This document shows positions 8,387 through 17,191 of a stretch of 49,209 nucleotides of DNA, in pieces (within the stretch, counting starts at the first letter, position 1; each line of letters begins with the position of its first letter). The translations under genes and the position numbers were made by a program. This stretch comes from Treponema sp. (GTDB lineage: Bacteria > Spirochaetota > Spirochaetia > Treponematales > Treponemataceae). Where the stretch lies: assembly GCA_017629095.1 (NCBI GenBank), contig JAGBXW010000088.1:1-49209 (forward strand). Direction: 5' to 3'. Under the pieces are notes generated by a model, which searched no databases, was not told where the DNA came from, and saw only the letters and a list, made by a program, of their open reading frames with translations.

Positions 8387-9787
8387 CTAGAATAACAACA
8401 AACCTGCACCAGCAATGATTCCGGTAACAACCAGAACAATCAAGGTGTATCCCATAATGTCACGGGCACCAAGTTTTGCAATACCAAGAGCAGGCAGAGC
8501 CCAGAATGGCTGAATCATGTTGGTCCAGCTGTCACCGTAAGCAATAGCCATAGCTACCTTTGGCAACTCTACACCCAATTCCTGAGCAGCAGGAAGCATA
8601 ACAGGTCCCTGAACTGCCCACTGTCCACCACCAGATGGTACGAAGAAGTTTACGATACCAGCACTGATAAAGGTAAAGAAGGGGAAGGTCTTCACTGTGG
8701 CAATGTTTACAAAGAATGTACTGATTACAGAAGCCAAGGAAACACCAGTTACAGCATTTGCTCCAACCATCATTGCCTGGATACCAGCATACAAGGGGAA
8801 CTGCAAAACGATTCCACCAGCACCTTTAGCAGCTTCACCAACAGCATTCAACAAACTGCGGGGAGTCCAGTGCAGGATAACACCAGCAATCAAGAAGATA
8901 AAGTTTACAATGTTCAAGTCTAGGTTGAAGGAAGCAAGTCCAGAGAAGTACAGAACAATGTAAACAACACCCATGGCACCAAGAACCAAGTTAATGATAG
9001 GAAGATTTTCCAGTTTTTCAGCAGGAGACATTGCGGCAATCTGCTCTTTTGTTACCTTAGGAGTTTCTTCTTCTGCCAACAAGGAAGGATCAATGCTAAT
9101 AACATCCTCTTCATTCTTAGGATGCATCATAGTTGTAACGATAGGGAGAACAATCAAAGATACCAAAACGATGAACAAGTTGGTGGGAGAGAACAAGGTC
9201 TGGGTAATAGCAGCAGCTTGAGTCATGGTTCCACCAGTGTTAGCAATAGCAGCACCAGCGGCAGGCTGTGTAGCAATAGACAGAGGAATGGAGCCTGAGA
9301 ATCCAGCGTGCCACCATACGAATCCAGCATAAGCGGAAGCAATCAACAAGCGGTAGTCAATCCCCTTCAGCTTCTTAGCAATTTCCTTAGCATAGATAGC
9401 ACCAATAACAAGACCAAATCCCCAGTTCAGGATACAGGCAACATATGAAACAATAGTTACCAAGGCAATTCCCTGGAAAGGAGTCTTGGGAATACCAGCA
9501 AGCTTTACCAAAAGCTTTTTAAAGGGGGGAGCAAGTGCAAGCACGTGACCAGTAACCAGAACTAGTACCATCTGCATACTAAATGCAAGAAGTCCCCAAA
9601 CACCTTTACCCCAATGGTTCAGCATGTCAAGAGGTCCCTGTCCAGTAGCAATCATACCGAACACGAAAACAATTACTGTCAAAACAACAGCAAACAAGAA
9701 TGCATCAGGCAGAAATTTCTGCATAAATGCGGCGGCACCACCAGAAATCCGTTCTAGAGCACCTTTCTTTGAAGCAGCTTTAGCCAT
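8387..9787 (-). CDS. atoE: Short-chain fatty acid transporter (AtoE / TIGR00366 family)
   Basis: 466 aa from the ATG at 9787, which has AAGGAGG six bases upstream; an ATG further upstream lacks such a site. The protein has about 11-12 hydrophobic segments and the family-typical stretch WWHAGFSGSIPLSIAT. A soluble charged loop (about residues 225-260) splits the two halves. It is the promoter-proximal gene of the ato operon and probably imports or exports butyrate or acetoacetate. Confidence 0.87.
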   Translation of the reverse strand: MAKAASKKGALERISGGAAAFMQKFLPDAFLFAVVLTVIVFVFGMIATGQGPLDMLNHWGKGVWGLLAFSMQMVLVLVTGHVLALAPPFKKLLVKLAGIPKTPFQGIALVTIVSYVACILNWGFGLVIGAIYAKEIAKKLKGIDYRLLIASAYAGFVWWHAGFSGSIPLSIATQPAAGAAIANTGGTMTQAAAITQTLFSPTNLFIVLVSLIVLPIVTTMMHPKNEEDVISIDPSLLAEEETPKVTKEQIAAMSPAEKLENLPIINLVLGAMGVVYIVLYFSGLASFNLDLNIVNFIFLIAGVILHWTPRSLLNAVGEAAKGAGGIVLQFPLYAGIQAMMVGANAVTGVSLASVISTFFVNIATVKTFPFFTFISAGIVNFFVPSGGGQWAVQGPVMLPAAQELGVELPKVAMAIAYGDSWTNMIQPFWALPALGIAKLGARDIMGYTLIVLVVTGIIAGAGLLLF

Positions 9788-9825
9788 AGAAGCCTCCTTA
9801 AGCAAAATATATAGTGTCAATTTCC

Positions 9826-9853
9826 ATTATACCACAGATGAAAAAAAAGTCAA
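9826..9853 (-). promoter_or_regulatory. Promoter of the ato operon
   Basis: Minus strand: TTGACT (9853-9848), a 16-nt spacer and a perfect TATAAT (9831-9826), giving a leader of about 30 nt before the atoE ATG. Confidence 0.75.
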
Positions 9854-9980
9854 AAGAGAAAATTTTTTATCTATATATTTTCTTCTATATTTAATTATTT
9901 TTTGAAAATAAATTTTACATAAAATTAACAGAGAACAGGTAAAAATAAAACCGGTTTACTTTCGACTAAAAAAGTAAGAA

Positions 9981-10009
9981 TAGACAAAAAATGGAAAACG
10001 TGGTATCAT
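9981..10009 (+). promoter_or_regulatory. Promoter of the prs-kinase-phosphatase cluster
   Basis: TAGACA (9981-9986), a 17-nt spacer and TATCAT (10004-10009), with the ATG at 10043. It is divergent from the ato promoter across a roughly 130-bp AT-rich gap. Confidence 0.5.
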
Positions 10010-10042
10010 GATAATTACAAGCATCATGTAAGAGGTTAATTC

Positions 10043-11281
10043 ATGCCCTATTCTGAACCTACAAATCTTGCTATTGTAGCATGTCCCGGTGGAGAAAAAT
10101 TCGCTGACGAAGTTATCGTTCATCTGCGTCATATGTACAAGCATCGCTTTAATCTCAAAGCGGATGCTATTTCTAAGCGATATTGCCTGACAAAAGAACA
10201 ATTGACGAAAGATATGAACTTCCTAAACGACGTTCAAACAACTAATCTTTGTGTTAAGGGTTCCACAGATAAGTATCGTGTTCCAGCCTTTAAGGTTGAC
10301 GCCCAGTTTACCTTCTTCATGAATGGAGAATTCAAAACAGAAATTAATGAGTGTATCCGTGGAAAAGATGTCTTTATCTTCCAAGATGCAGAAAACCATC
10401 AGCCCCTCAAGTTGAATGGTGGAAAAAACACTGAAGTTCTTTCCGTTAACGATCACATCATGTCCTTGCTGGTAACCATTGATGCAGTGCATCAGGCCGG
10501 AGCAGCAAATATTACCTTGGTGCTTCCCGTATATCCTTATAGCCGTCAGCATAAAAAGAAGGGACGAGAAGGACTTACTGCCAGTCTCCTTGGCCATATC
10601 TACGAAAATATGGGTGTTACCCGTATCATCACCTTGGACTTGCATTCCCGTGAAATTGTAAATGCTTTTAGCAGAACCCATGTAGAAAACCTTCATGCCA
10701 GTTATCAGATTATCCGAGAACTTTCTAAATTGGTGGATTTGACCAATAAAACTGAAGATTTGATTGTAGTTTCTCCTGATACAGGAGCCATTGACCGCAA
10801 TAAGTTCTATGCCACTGGACTGAAAACGCCCTTGGCCATGATTTACAAAGAGCGGGATTATTCTGTGGTAACTCAAGATGCAAAGGCCACAAACATAAAG
10901 TCCGTAAAGCTTTTGGGTGATGTTCGGGGTAAGGTTGCCTTCTTGGCAGATGACATGCTAGGTACTGGTGGAACCTTGCTGAAGGCCATGGAATTCCTGA
11001 AGGAACAGGGAGCCACCAAGGTAATTGCCGCTATCAGTCTCCCCTTCTTTACTGGAAATGCCATTGAGCAGTTTAACGAGGCCTACAAAAAGGGCTTGTT
11101 CTACCGAGTTATTGGAACAAATGCGGTGTATCACGAGGAGCTTTTACAGCACGAGTGGTATATCAGTACCAACGTCAGTGGGCTTTTTGCTAACGTAATT
11201 ACTCGTCTTCATCACAACCAGTCCCTCAGTGACTTGCTTGACAATAGAAGCATCATCGAGAAATTGGTAAAAAGAGACTAA
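10043..11281 (+). CDS. prs: Ribose-phosphate pyrophosphokinase (PRPP synthetase), long spirochaete form
   Basis: 412 aa, about 100 longer than the common class I enzyme. It makes PRPP from ribose-5-phosphate and ATP for nucleotide, His and Trp synthesis. Visible motifs are the flexible-loop/catalytic segment DLHSREIVNAF, the VVSPDTGAIDRNKFYA region and the PRPP-binding loop ADDMLGTGGTLLKA (about residues 301-314; the family norm is DDMxxTGGT). Its stop overlaps the kinase start by one base (TAATG). The extra N-terminal 60-80 residues resemble nothing I can name. Confidence 0.88.
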   Translation: MPYSEPTNLAIVACPGGEKFADEVIVHLRHMYKHRFNLKADAISKRYCLTKEQLTKDMNFLNDVQTTNLCVKGSTDKYRVPAFKVDAQFTFFMNGEFKTEINECIRGKDVFIFQDAENHQPLKLNGGKNTEVLSVNDHIMSLLVTIDAVHQAGAANITLVLPVYPYSRQHKKKGREGLTASLLGHIYENMGVTRIITLDLHSREIVNAFSRTHVENLHASYQIIRELSKLVDLTNKTEDLIVVSPDTGAIDRNKFYATGLKTPLAMIYKERDYSVVTQDAKATNIKSVKLLGDVRGKVAFLADDMLGTGGTLLKAMEFLKEQGATKVIAAISLPFFTGNAIEQFNEAYKKGLFYRVIGTNAVYHEELLQHEWYISTNVSGLFANVITRLHHNQSLSDLLDNRSIIEKLVKRD

Positions 11282-12582
11282 TGTCCGTTCTTTGTGCCGA
11301 TATTGGAACCTCCTCATTAAAAACTGCCCTTGTGAATATACAGGGGCAAGTTTTATGTCAGGCTAGAGTCTCCTTTCCAAAGACAGAATTCAATCAAGAA
11401 GGACTTTGTACATCTGATTTTGGAGACAATCCCTGTTGTCTGCCACAATTATTTTCTGGAGACCATTGGTTTTCTGCCTTGCAGGAAGCCACCAGAAGAC
11501 TGTGTCACGAAAAACCAGAGGAACCCATTGAAGGGATTTGTATTTCTGGAAATGGGCCAACCTTAGCAACTACTGCTGGTGAAGTTTTTTTATGGAATCA
11601 TTCTGTAGCACCAGCCATTTTAGAAGAAATCCAAAAAGAATTAGCTTCTCACGGTTTATTTTCAATTTTTCTCCCTCGGCTTTTAGCCTTTAAGCGTCTC
11701 TTTCCAGTAGAATGGAATAAAACAGAAAAGATTATTTCTGGACCAGAATACTTGATTTGGCGACTTACTGGTAGCTTTTTGACCATTTTACCAGAAAAAC
11801 GATTTATCCCAGCTTACTGGAATCAAGATTCTTTAGAAAAGCTAGGAATTGAAGGCTCAAAATTGCCTGATTTTGTGGAGCCTGCCACCAGTGCAGGAAC
11901 CTTACTTCCAGAAATTGCAGACAAGCTGGGATTAGCTTCCACAACTCCAGTGTTTTGTGGCGGACCAGACTTTACCGTGGCCCTTATCGGTACCAATACC
12001 TTGGAACCGGGAAAAATCTGTGATCGGGCAGGAAGTAGCGAGGGAATTAACCTGTGCTTGGATAAAAATCCTTCTGAGGTGATACAAAAGGCTGGCATCC
12101 AAGGTATTCGAGTTTTACCATCAGTAATTCCTGGTCTTTTTAATGCCAGCGTTCTTTTACCCGACAGTGGCACACGGTTCAGCAAGTTGAAAAAAGCTGT
12201 TGCTTCCCATTTAAGCTACCAAGATTTTGTGGCAGCTTTGTTACAGAATCCACCACTGAGTCAAGCAGGTTTGCAGCTTATGGAAGAATTGGCAGAGGAA
12301 GTAAAGCTTGCTTACGAAAAACTTTCTACCATAGCCACATTAACAGGAACAAAAATTGACAGTACCATCTGTACCACGGGAGGACAGGCAAAAAATCCCC
12401 TTTGGCTTCAGTACAAGAGCCAGATAGTGGGGGCAGACTTTTCCATCACCGCTTGTGCCGATGCTGAACTGGTGGGGAACGCTGTTTTGGCTTATTGTGG
12501 CCTTGGGAAATTTAATTCAATTCAAGAGGGGGCCAGGACCTTGGTTCAAATTCACAAAGTTTTTGAATCACCTGTAAAATAA
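11281..12582 (+). CDS. FGGY-family carbohydrate kinase
   Basis: 433 aa. The N-terminal phosphate-binding motif DIGTSSLK (7-14) and the C-terminal ATPase-fold segment ICTTGGQAKNPLWLQ are those of xylulokinase/gluconokinase-type enzymes. Conservation of the sugar site is too weak to name the substrate, and the length is below the usual 480-510 aa. Its position between PRPP synthetase and a HAD phosphatase suggests a pentose substrate, which is inference only. Confidence 0.82.
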   Translation: MSVLCADIGTSSLKTALVNIQGQVLCQARVSFPKTEFNQEGLCTSDFGDNPCCLPQLFSGDHWFSALQEATRRLCHEKPEEPIEGICISGNGPTLATTAGEVFLWNHSVAPAILEEIQKELASHGLFSIFLPRLLAFKRLFPVEWNKTEKIISGPEYLIWRLTGSFLTILPEKRFIPAYWNQDSLEKLGIEGSKLPDFVEPATSAGTLLPEIADKLGLASTTPVFCGGPDFTVALIGTNTLEPGKICDRAGSSEGINLCLDKNPSEVIQKAGIQGIRVLPSVIPGLFNASVLLPDSGTRFSKLKKAVASHLSYQDFVAALLQNPPLSQAGLQLMEELAEEVKLAYEKLSTIATLTGTKIDSTICTTGGQAKNPLWLQYKSQIVGADFSITACADAELVGNAVLAYCGLGKFNSIQEGARTLVQIHKVFESPVK

Positions 12583-12585
12583 ATT

Positions 12586-13230
12586 GTGAAAATCTATAAA
12601 ATTCCACCACAGACAAAGGCCATCATCTTTGACATTGATTCCACCCTCTATAGCCACAAAGAATATGCCCTGCAGCAAAACCAGATACAGATTCACCACT
12701 ATGGCCAACTGGAAGGAATTTCTGACCATGAAGCTCTCCACAGAATAGAAGCTATACAGAGGAATTGGGCAGAAAAACATAATGGTGAAATCTTGAGCTT
12801 AGGCAACACCTGTGTACAGCTGGGGTATCCCATAGAAGAAAGTATTCGCTGGCGGGAAGCGCTTTTGGAACCTGCTGATTTTTTAGTTAAGAATCACAAG
12901 CTGGTGGCAACCTTGGAAGTTTTAAGCAAAAAATACCAGTTGGCCTGCCTTACCAACAATCCTGTGCTTGTGGGACGAAAAACCCTTGCAGCTCTGGGTG
13001 TGGAGGAATTCTTTCCCTTGGTCATTGGCCTTGACACCTGCAAGGTATCCAAGCCCCATCCCGCCCCCTTTTTACTGGCAGTGGAAAAACTTGGGTGCAG
13101 GGTGGAACATTGTCTTTCTGTGGGAGACCGCTTCAATATAGACATTGAACTTCCTCTGGAACTGGGCATGGGGGGCATTTTAGTTGCTGGAGTGGAAGAT
13201 GTATACAAACTTCCCCAACTGTTGACTTAA
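12586..13230 (+). CDS. HAD-superfamily phosphatase
   Basis: 214 aa, starting at a GTG three bases after the kinase stop; there is no clear ribosome site, so coupling to the kinase is likely. Motif I is DIDST (Asp16 nucleophile, Asp18), motif II is the Thr of CLTNNP, motif III is the Lys of SKPHPAPF, and motif IV is GDRFNID. A helical cap lies between motifs I and II. The substrate is unknown. Its stop codon lies within the 20-bp direct repeat that flanks the toxin-antitoxin cassette. Confidence 0.8.
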   Translation: MKIYKIPPQTKAIIFDIDSTLYSHKEYALQQNQIQIHHYGQLEGISDHEALHRIEAIQRNWAEKHNGEILSLGNTCVQLGYPIEESIRWREALLEPADFLVKNHKLVATLEVLSKKYQLACLTNNPVLVGRKTLAALGVEEFFPLVIGLDTCKVSKPHPAPFLLAVEKLGCRVEHCLSVGDRFNIDIELPLELGMGGILVAGVEDVYKLPQLLT

Positions 13231-13565
13231 TCCTTTAGTACATAGTCAAGACCCGATTCAATTTCATTTAAGAATGATGAACAGATAGTTGAAACCTTTT
13301 CTACAAGCCTAAATTTATCCACAACAATGATTTGATGTAATAAAGCAACTGAATCCTTAGATAGTCCTGAAATATGCTTGGGAATAAGAACATTCCCTAG
13401 AGTATCTGCGTGCACAAGATTTGAGGTTAATGGAATTACAACCTTTGTATTCAAAGCATCAAGATTTTCACGATCTGACTGAATGACAATAACTGGACGA
13501 CGATATCCAGGCTCACTTCCAAAAGGAATTCCAAAATCAACAAAGAACACATCACCACGTGTCAT
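13227..13565 (-). CDS. MazF/PemK-family toxin (mRNA endoribonuclease)
   Basis: 112 aa, the usual MazF length. The family N-terminus RGDVFFVDFG...GSEPGYRRPVIVIQSD is clear, as is the VVIPLTSNL strand. MazF toxins cleave cellular mRNA when the antitoxin is lost. The start overlaps the antitoxin 3' end by 14 bp, and the stop lies inside the left direct repeat, tail to tail with the HAD phosphatase gene and overlapping it by 4 bp. Confidence 0.9.
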   Translation of the reverse strand: MTRGDVFFVDFGIPFGSEPGYRRPVIVIQSDRENLDALNTKVVIPLTSNLVHADTLGNVLIPKHISGLSKDSVALLHQIIVVDKFRLVEKVSTICSSFLNEIESGLDYVLKD

Positions 13566-13746
13566 CTTTTAATTGCTCCCATACTGTTTGTAAACTCCCT
13601 TCCCTCATTTTTTGTAGGGAATAATCCTCTTCTTTCTTGTATTCACGAGCAACTTTTTCCGTTAGAAATTCCAGAAAATCAACCAGCTCTTGGTAATAAT
13701 TAACTGGAAGTGCTTTTATCCGCTGTTCTAAAAGCTCATAGCTCAT
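13552..13746 (-). CDS. Antitoxin of the MazF-type pair (DUF2281-like)
   Basis: 64 aa from the ATG at 13746, preceded by a strong GGGAGGTGGAG site. The product MSYELLEQRIKALPVNYYQELVDFLEFL has the short helical N-terminus of DUF2281-type antitoxins (LPxxYxxEVxDFxEFL) and a charged C-terminal tail that would bind the toxin. It lies directly upstream of the toxin on the same strand, the standard order. Confidence 0.82.
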   Translation of the reverse strand: MSYELLEQRIKALPVNYYQELVDFLEFLTEKVAREYKKEEDYSLQKMREGSLQTVWEQLKDDTW

Positions 13747-13844
13747 CTCCACCTCCCAAATGATACTATTCACTCCTAGTTTAATATAATATGAACATTT
13801 TGAAAACTGTTGACTTAATCCTTTCTGTCCACCATACTGAATCC

Positions 13845-14273
13845 ATGAGTTCCATGTTTGACAAATTGGGGGATATGCTAAATGAATGCCTTGAAAAAGG
13901 GCAAATTCCCCAGCCACAACCCAAAAGAACATATTATCAGAAAGCTGATTTTACTGATGTTGATTCAAATCAACAGGAGACTCCTGAGCCTGAGAAAGCC
14001 ACACAAAAGATCATTACCCTTCCCCGTGATGTGGAAGAAGCCTTGAAGCTACTGGGCTTTGGTGCAGAAAACAGTCAACAGGATGAGCTTATCATTCCCA
14101 GTCTGGCAGAAGTGCGAGGAGTCTATGCTCAGCTTTTGAAAGAGGCCCACCCAGATACAGCCACTCAGGAAACAAGCTCTGCACAAGCAGCCCAACGAAT
14201 CGCCCAGCTTACCAGTGCCTTTAACAAGGTGCGGGATTTTTATAGGGAAGAGTTTGGGTTGAGGGGCCAGTGA
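13845..14273 (+). CDS. J-domain protein with C-terminal DnaJ-like domain
   Basis: 142 aa from the ATG at 13845; an in-frame ATG at 13791 lies in inserted DNA and would add residues encoded by the direct repeat, so I reject it. Residues 83-142 resemble a J domain with HPD at 102-104 (YAQLLKEAHPDTA) flanked by helices. The N-terminal half is charged and unrecognised. J domains stimulate Hsp70 ATPase. The native start region may have been altered by the neighbouring TA insertion. Confidence 0.65.
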   Translation: MSSMFDKLGDMLNECLEKGQIPQPQPKRTYYQKADFTDVDSNQQETPEPEKATQKIITLPRDVEEALKLLGFGAENSQQDELIIPSLAEVRGVYAQLLKEAHPDTATQETSSAQAAQRIAQLTSAFNKVRDFYREEFGLRGQ

Positions 14274-14284
14274 TTAGCCTGAAA

Positions 14285-14309
14285 TTCCAGTTTCTCAACA
14301 AAACTGGAA
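14285..14309. repeat. Perfect inverted repeat after the J-domain gene
   Basis: TTCCAGTTT (14285-14293) and AAACTGGAA (14301-14309) form a 9-bp stem with a 7-nt loop, with no T-run after it. The rest of 14274-14535 is AT-rich and holds no recognisable gene; it must contain the hsdM promoter. Confidence 0.6.
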
Positions 14310-14535
14310 CCAGTTACACAAGCTGTCAGCTTTTCTGCAACCTTACAGCCAGCCTTTGATGGATTTACATCTTCCACTAGATTTCCCCCTCAGGTTATTG
14401 AAAAAATCACTCGTTAAATGGTACAATCGTTCACACATAAGTGTAACACCTTTTATTTTTGTCTACTAACTTCAATTTCAAAGGTTTACGCTTTTTTTGT
14501 AAATTTCTAACAAAACTCGAAATTTAGGTTCTTAA

Positions 14536-16101
14536 ATGGCAAAGGCAAAAAAACAAGTCAGCTTTGAAGATACTCTCTGGGGTGCATGTGATAAACTTCG
14601 TGGAACTGTAGAGCCAGCAGAATATAAGCATGTTGTATTAAGTCTTATCTTCTTAAAATTCGTTAATGATAAATTTGATGCTCGCCGTGCAGAACTCATT
14701 GCGGAAGGAAAAGAAAACTATCTTGACAAGCAGCCCTTCTATACAATGAAGAATGTTTTCTACGTTTCTGATGAAAGTCGATGGTCATATCTCATTCAGA
14801 ACGCCAAACAGAATGATATTGCACTTAAAATTGATACTGCACTCAACACAATTGAAAGACAAAACCCTTCTCTCAAAGGTGCTTTACCAGATAACTATTA
14901 TTCCCGACTTGGAATTGATGTTTCAAAACTCGCTGCCCTTCTTGATGAAATCAACAATATCCAGACAAATGCAGATAAAGAAAACGATATTATGGGGCGC
15001 GTTTATGAATACTTTCTTACAAAGTTTGCGCTTCAGGAAGGCAAAGGAAAGGGAGAATTCTATACTCCAAAATCTGTTGTAAATCTTATTGCAGAAATGA
15101 TTGAGCCGTACAAAGGAAAAATCTATGACCCATGTTGTGGTTCAGGCGGTATGTTTGTTCAGTCACTTAAGTTTGTAGAAAATCATGCAGGAAGTTCAAA
15201 AGATGTTTCTGTTTATGGTCAGGAAGGAACAAATACAACTTATAAACTTGCAAAAATGAATCTTGCAATCCGTGGTATTCCCTGCGACCTTGGCGAAAAG
15301 GCAGCGAACACTTTTACAAATGACCTTCATAAAGATTTGCGTGCTGATTACATCATGGCAAATCCACCGTTTAATCAGAAAGCTTGGCGTGCAGAAAATG
15401 AACTTGTGGAGGATTACCGCTGGAACGGCTACACAGTTCCACCCTCAAGCAACGCCAACTACGGATGGATTTTGCACATGGTTTCAAAACTCAGTCAGAA
15501 TGGAACAGCGGGCTTCCTCCTTGCAAACGGAGCCTTAAGTGGTGAGGGTGCAGAACTAGAAATCCGAAAGCAGCTTATAGAAAACAATCTTGTTGAAGCT
15601 ATTATAATTCTTCCACGAAACCTTTTTTATACAACTGATATTTCAGTAACCCTCTGGATATTAAACAAAAACAAAAAGAGCCGTACTGTTGAACAAAACG
15701 GCAAAATCAAAAATTACCGCAACCGCGAAGAAGAAGTTCTTTTCATGGATTTGCGCCAGATGGGAAGTCCCTTCGAGAAAAAATATATCGAGCTCACACA
15801 GGACGACCGCCACAAAGCAACTCAAACCTTCCACGCATGGCAGCAGGCCGGCAAAGATGAAACTTACAAAGATATTCCTGAATTCTGCTACAGCGCAAAT
15901 AAAAAAGAAATCGCCGAAAAAGGCTACAACCTTGTTCCAAGCCGCTACATAGAATTTGTAAACAGGGATGAAACGGTGGATTTTGACACAAGCATGAAAA
16001 ACTTGCAGAAAGAACTTGGCGACCTTTTCCGCCAAGAAGAAGAAAGTAAAAAAGACCTTTTACAAGTTTTCAAAGATTTAGGCTACGAGATTAAGTTGTA
16101 A
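14536..16101 (+). CDS. hsdM: Type I restriction-modification system, DNA methyltransferase subunit
   Basis: 521 aa, typical HsdM length. The N-terminal HsdM_N helical domain begins FEDTLWGACDKLRGTVEPAEYKHVVL. The AdoMet motif I is DPCCGSGGMF (about 197-206) and the catalytic adenine-N6 motif IV is NPPF (276-279). It methylates adenine at the site chosen by HsdS and with HsdS forms the M2S core. The gene is less AT-rich than the cargo that follows. Confidence 0.96.
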   Translation: MAKAKKQVSFEDTLWGACDKLRGTVEPAEYKHVVLSLIFLKFVNDKFDARRAELIAEGKENYLDKQPFYTMKNVFYVSDESRWSYLIQNAKQNDIALKIDTALNTIERQNPSLKGALPDNYYSRLGIDVSKLAALLDEINNIQTNADKENDIMGRVYEYFLTKFALQEGKGKGEFYTPKSVVNLIAEMIEPYKGKIYDPCCGSGGMFVQSLKFVENHAGSSKDVSVYGQEGTNTTYKLAKMNLAIRGIPCDLGEKAANTFTNDLHKDLRADYIMANPPFNQKAWRAENELVEDYRWNGYTVPPSSNANYGWILHMVSKLSQNGTAGFLLANGALSGEGAELEIRKQLIENNLVEAIIILPRNLFYTTDISVTLWILNKNKKSRTVEQNGKIKNYRNREEEVLFMDLRQMGSPFEKKYIELTQDDRHKATQTFHAWQQAGKDETYKDIPEFCYSANKKEIAEKGYNLVPSRYIEFVNRDETVDFDTSMKNLQKELGDLFRQEEESKKDLLQVFKDLGYEIKL

Positions 16102-16132
16102 ACTAGATGAAAGCAGGAAAAAGGAACACATT

Positions 16133-17191
16133 ATGGAAAATAAAAGTCTGATTCAAAAAGAAACTGTTTTTTTGAATGAAGTAACTGAACTTGTTCAAGA
16201 AGCAAGAGATGCAGCAAACTCTGCGGTAAGTTCAATTATTGTTGTGACTTATTGGAATATTGGGAAAAGAATTGTAGATCAAGAACAAGCAGGAAATGAT
16301 AGAGCAGAATATGGAAGACAGGTTATAGAAGTTCTTGCAAACAATTTAACCAGAAAATTTGGTACATCTTACAACAAAAGAAACTTGCAATATTTTAGAA
16401 AATTTTATTTATCATTTAAAGATTTTGAAATTGTGTACACATGTGTTCACAATCTGAATTGGTCCCATTTTAGAAGACTTCTTTCTGTGTCAAATGAAGC
16501 TGCACGTTTATGGTATTTAAAAGAAGCAAATAATCAAATGTGGTCTGTAAGGACTTTAGACAGAAATATTTCTACTCAATATTATGAAAGACTTTTAATA
16601 TCTCCTAAAAAAGAAAAAGTCATAGAGGAAATGAAAAATAAAACATCTGAATACAAGGATTCTCAATTTGAATTAATCAAAAGTCCTGTTATTGCAGAAT
16701 TTTTAGGATTTAAGGCAAATGATTATAGCGAAACTGAATTGGAAAGTGCAATTCTTACCCATATTCGAGATTTTTTAATGGAAATGGGAAAAGGTTTTGC
16801 CTTTGTTGCTCGTCAACAGCATATTGTTACAGAATCAGATGATTATTTTATAGACTTAGTTTTCTATAATATTGAATTGAAGTGTTACGTTTTAATTGAT
16901 TTAAAAATCGGAAAAATTACTCACCAAGATGTTGGGCAAATGGATATGTATATCAGAATGTATGACGATTTAAAAAAGAAAAGCGATGACAATCCAACAA
17001 TCGGGATAGTACTTTGTTCAAAAACAGATGAAGATATTGCAAGATATTCTGTCCTTCACGACTCAAAACAAATTTTTATGGCAAAATATATGCCTTATAT
17101 GCCTACAAAAGAAGAATTAAAACTAGAAATTGAAAAAGAAAAGGCAAACTTTTATTTGCAACATCCAGAACTAGCAGAAGGTGAAAACTAG
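16133..17191 (+). CDS. DUF1016/YhcG-type PD-(D/E)XK nuclease-domain protein
   Basis: 352 aa. The N-terminal DUF1016 domain is recognisable (YWNIGKRIVDQEQ, NLTRKFGTSYNKRNLQYFRKFY, then the Trp-Ser-His segment LNWSHFRRLL). The C-terminal nuclease fold has YFIDLVFYN...YVLIDLKIG (about 238-262), supplying the D and DxK residues. Such genes are often found beside type I hsd genes; their role there is not settled. It lies between hsdM and hsdS and ends directly at the hsdS ATG. Confidence 0.87.
   Translation: MENKSLIQKETVFLNEVTELVQEARDAANSAVSSIIVVTYWNIGKRIVDQEQAGNDRAEYGRQVIEVLANNLTRKFGTSYNKRNLQYFRKFYLSFKDFEIVYTCVHNLNWSHFRRLLSVSNEAARLWYLKEANNQMWSVRTLDRNISTQYYERLLISPKKEKVIEEMKNKTSEYKDSQFELIKSPVIAEFLGFKANDYSETELESAILTHIRDFLMEMGKGFAFVARQQHIVTESDDYFIDLVFYNIELKCYVLIDLKIGKITHQDVGQMDMYIRMYDDLKKKSDDNPTIGIVLCSKTDEDIARYSVLHDSKQIFMAKYMPYMPTKEELKLEIEKEKANFYLQHPELAEGEN

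Larger units (their letters stand above)
13217..13824. mobile_element. Toxin-antitoxin cassette inserted between 20-bp direct repeats
   Basis: The 20-mer beginning AACTGTTGACTTAATCC occurs at 13217-13236 and again, identically, at 13805-13824, 588 bp apart. Exactly one TA pair lies between. The left copy contains the stop codons of both the HAD gene and the convergent toxin (a shared TTAA). Without one copy plus the cassette, the HAD gene would run directly into the J-domain gene. This looks like a one-step insertion with target duplication. Confidence 0.7.

Noticed and set aside
13791..13844. Longer N-terminus for the J-domain protein
   Set aside because: These codons lie in the inserted toxin-antitoxin DNA and direct repeat, so they are unlikely to be part of the native gene.
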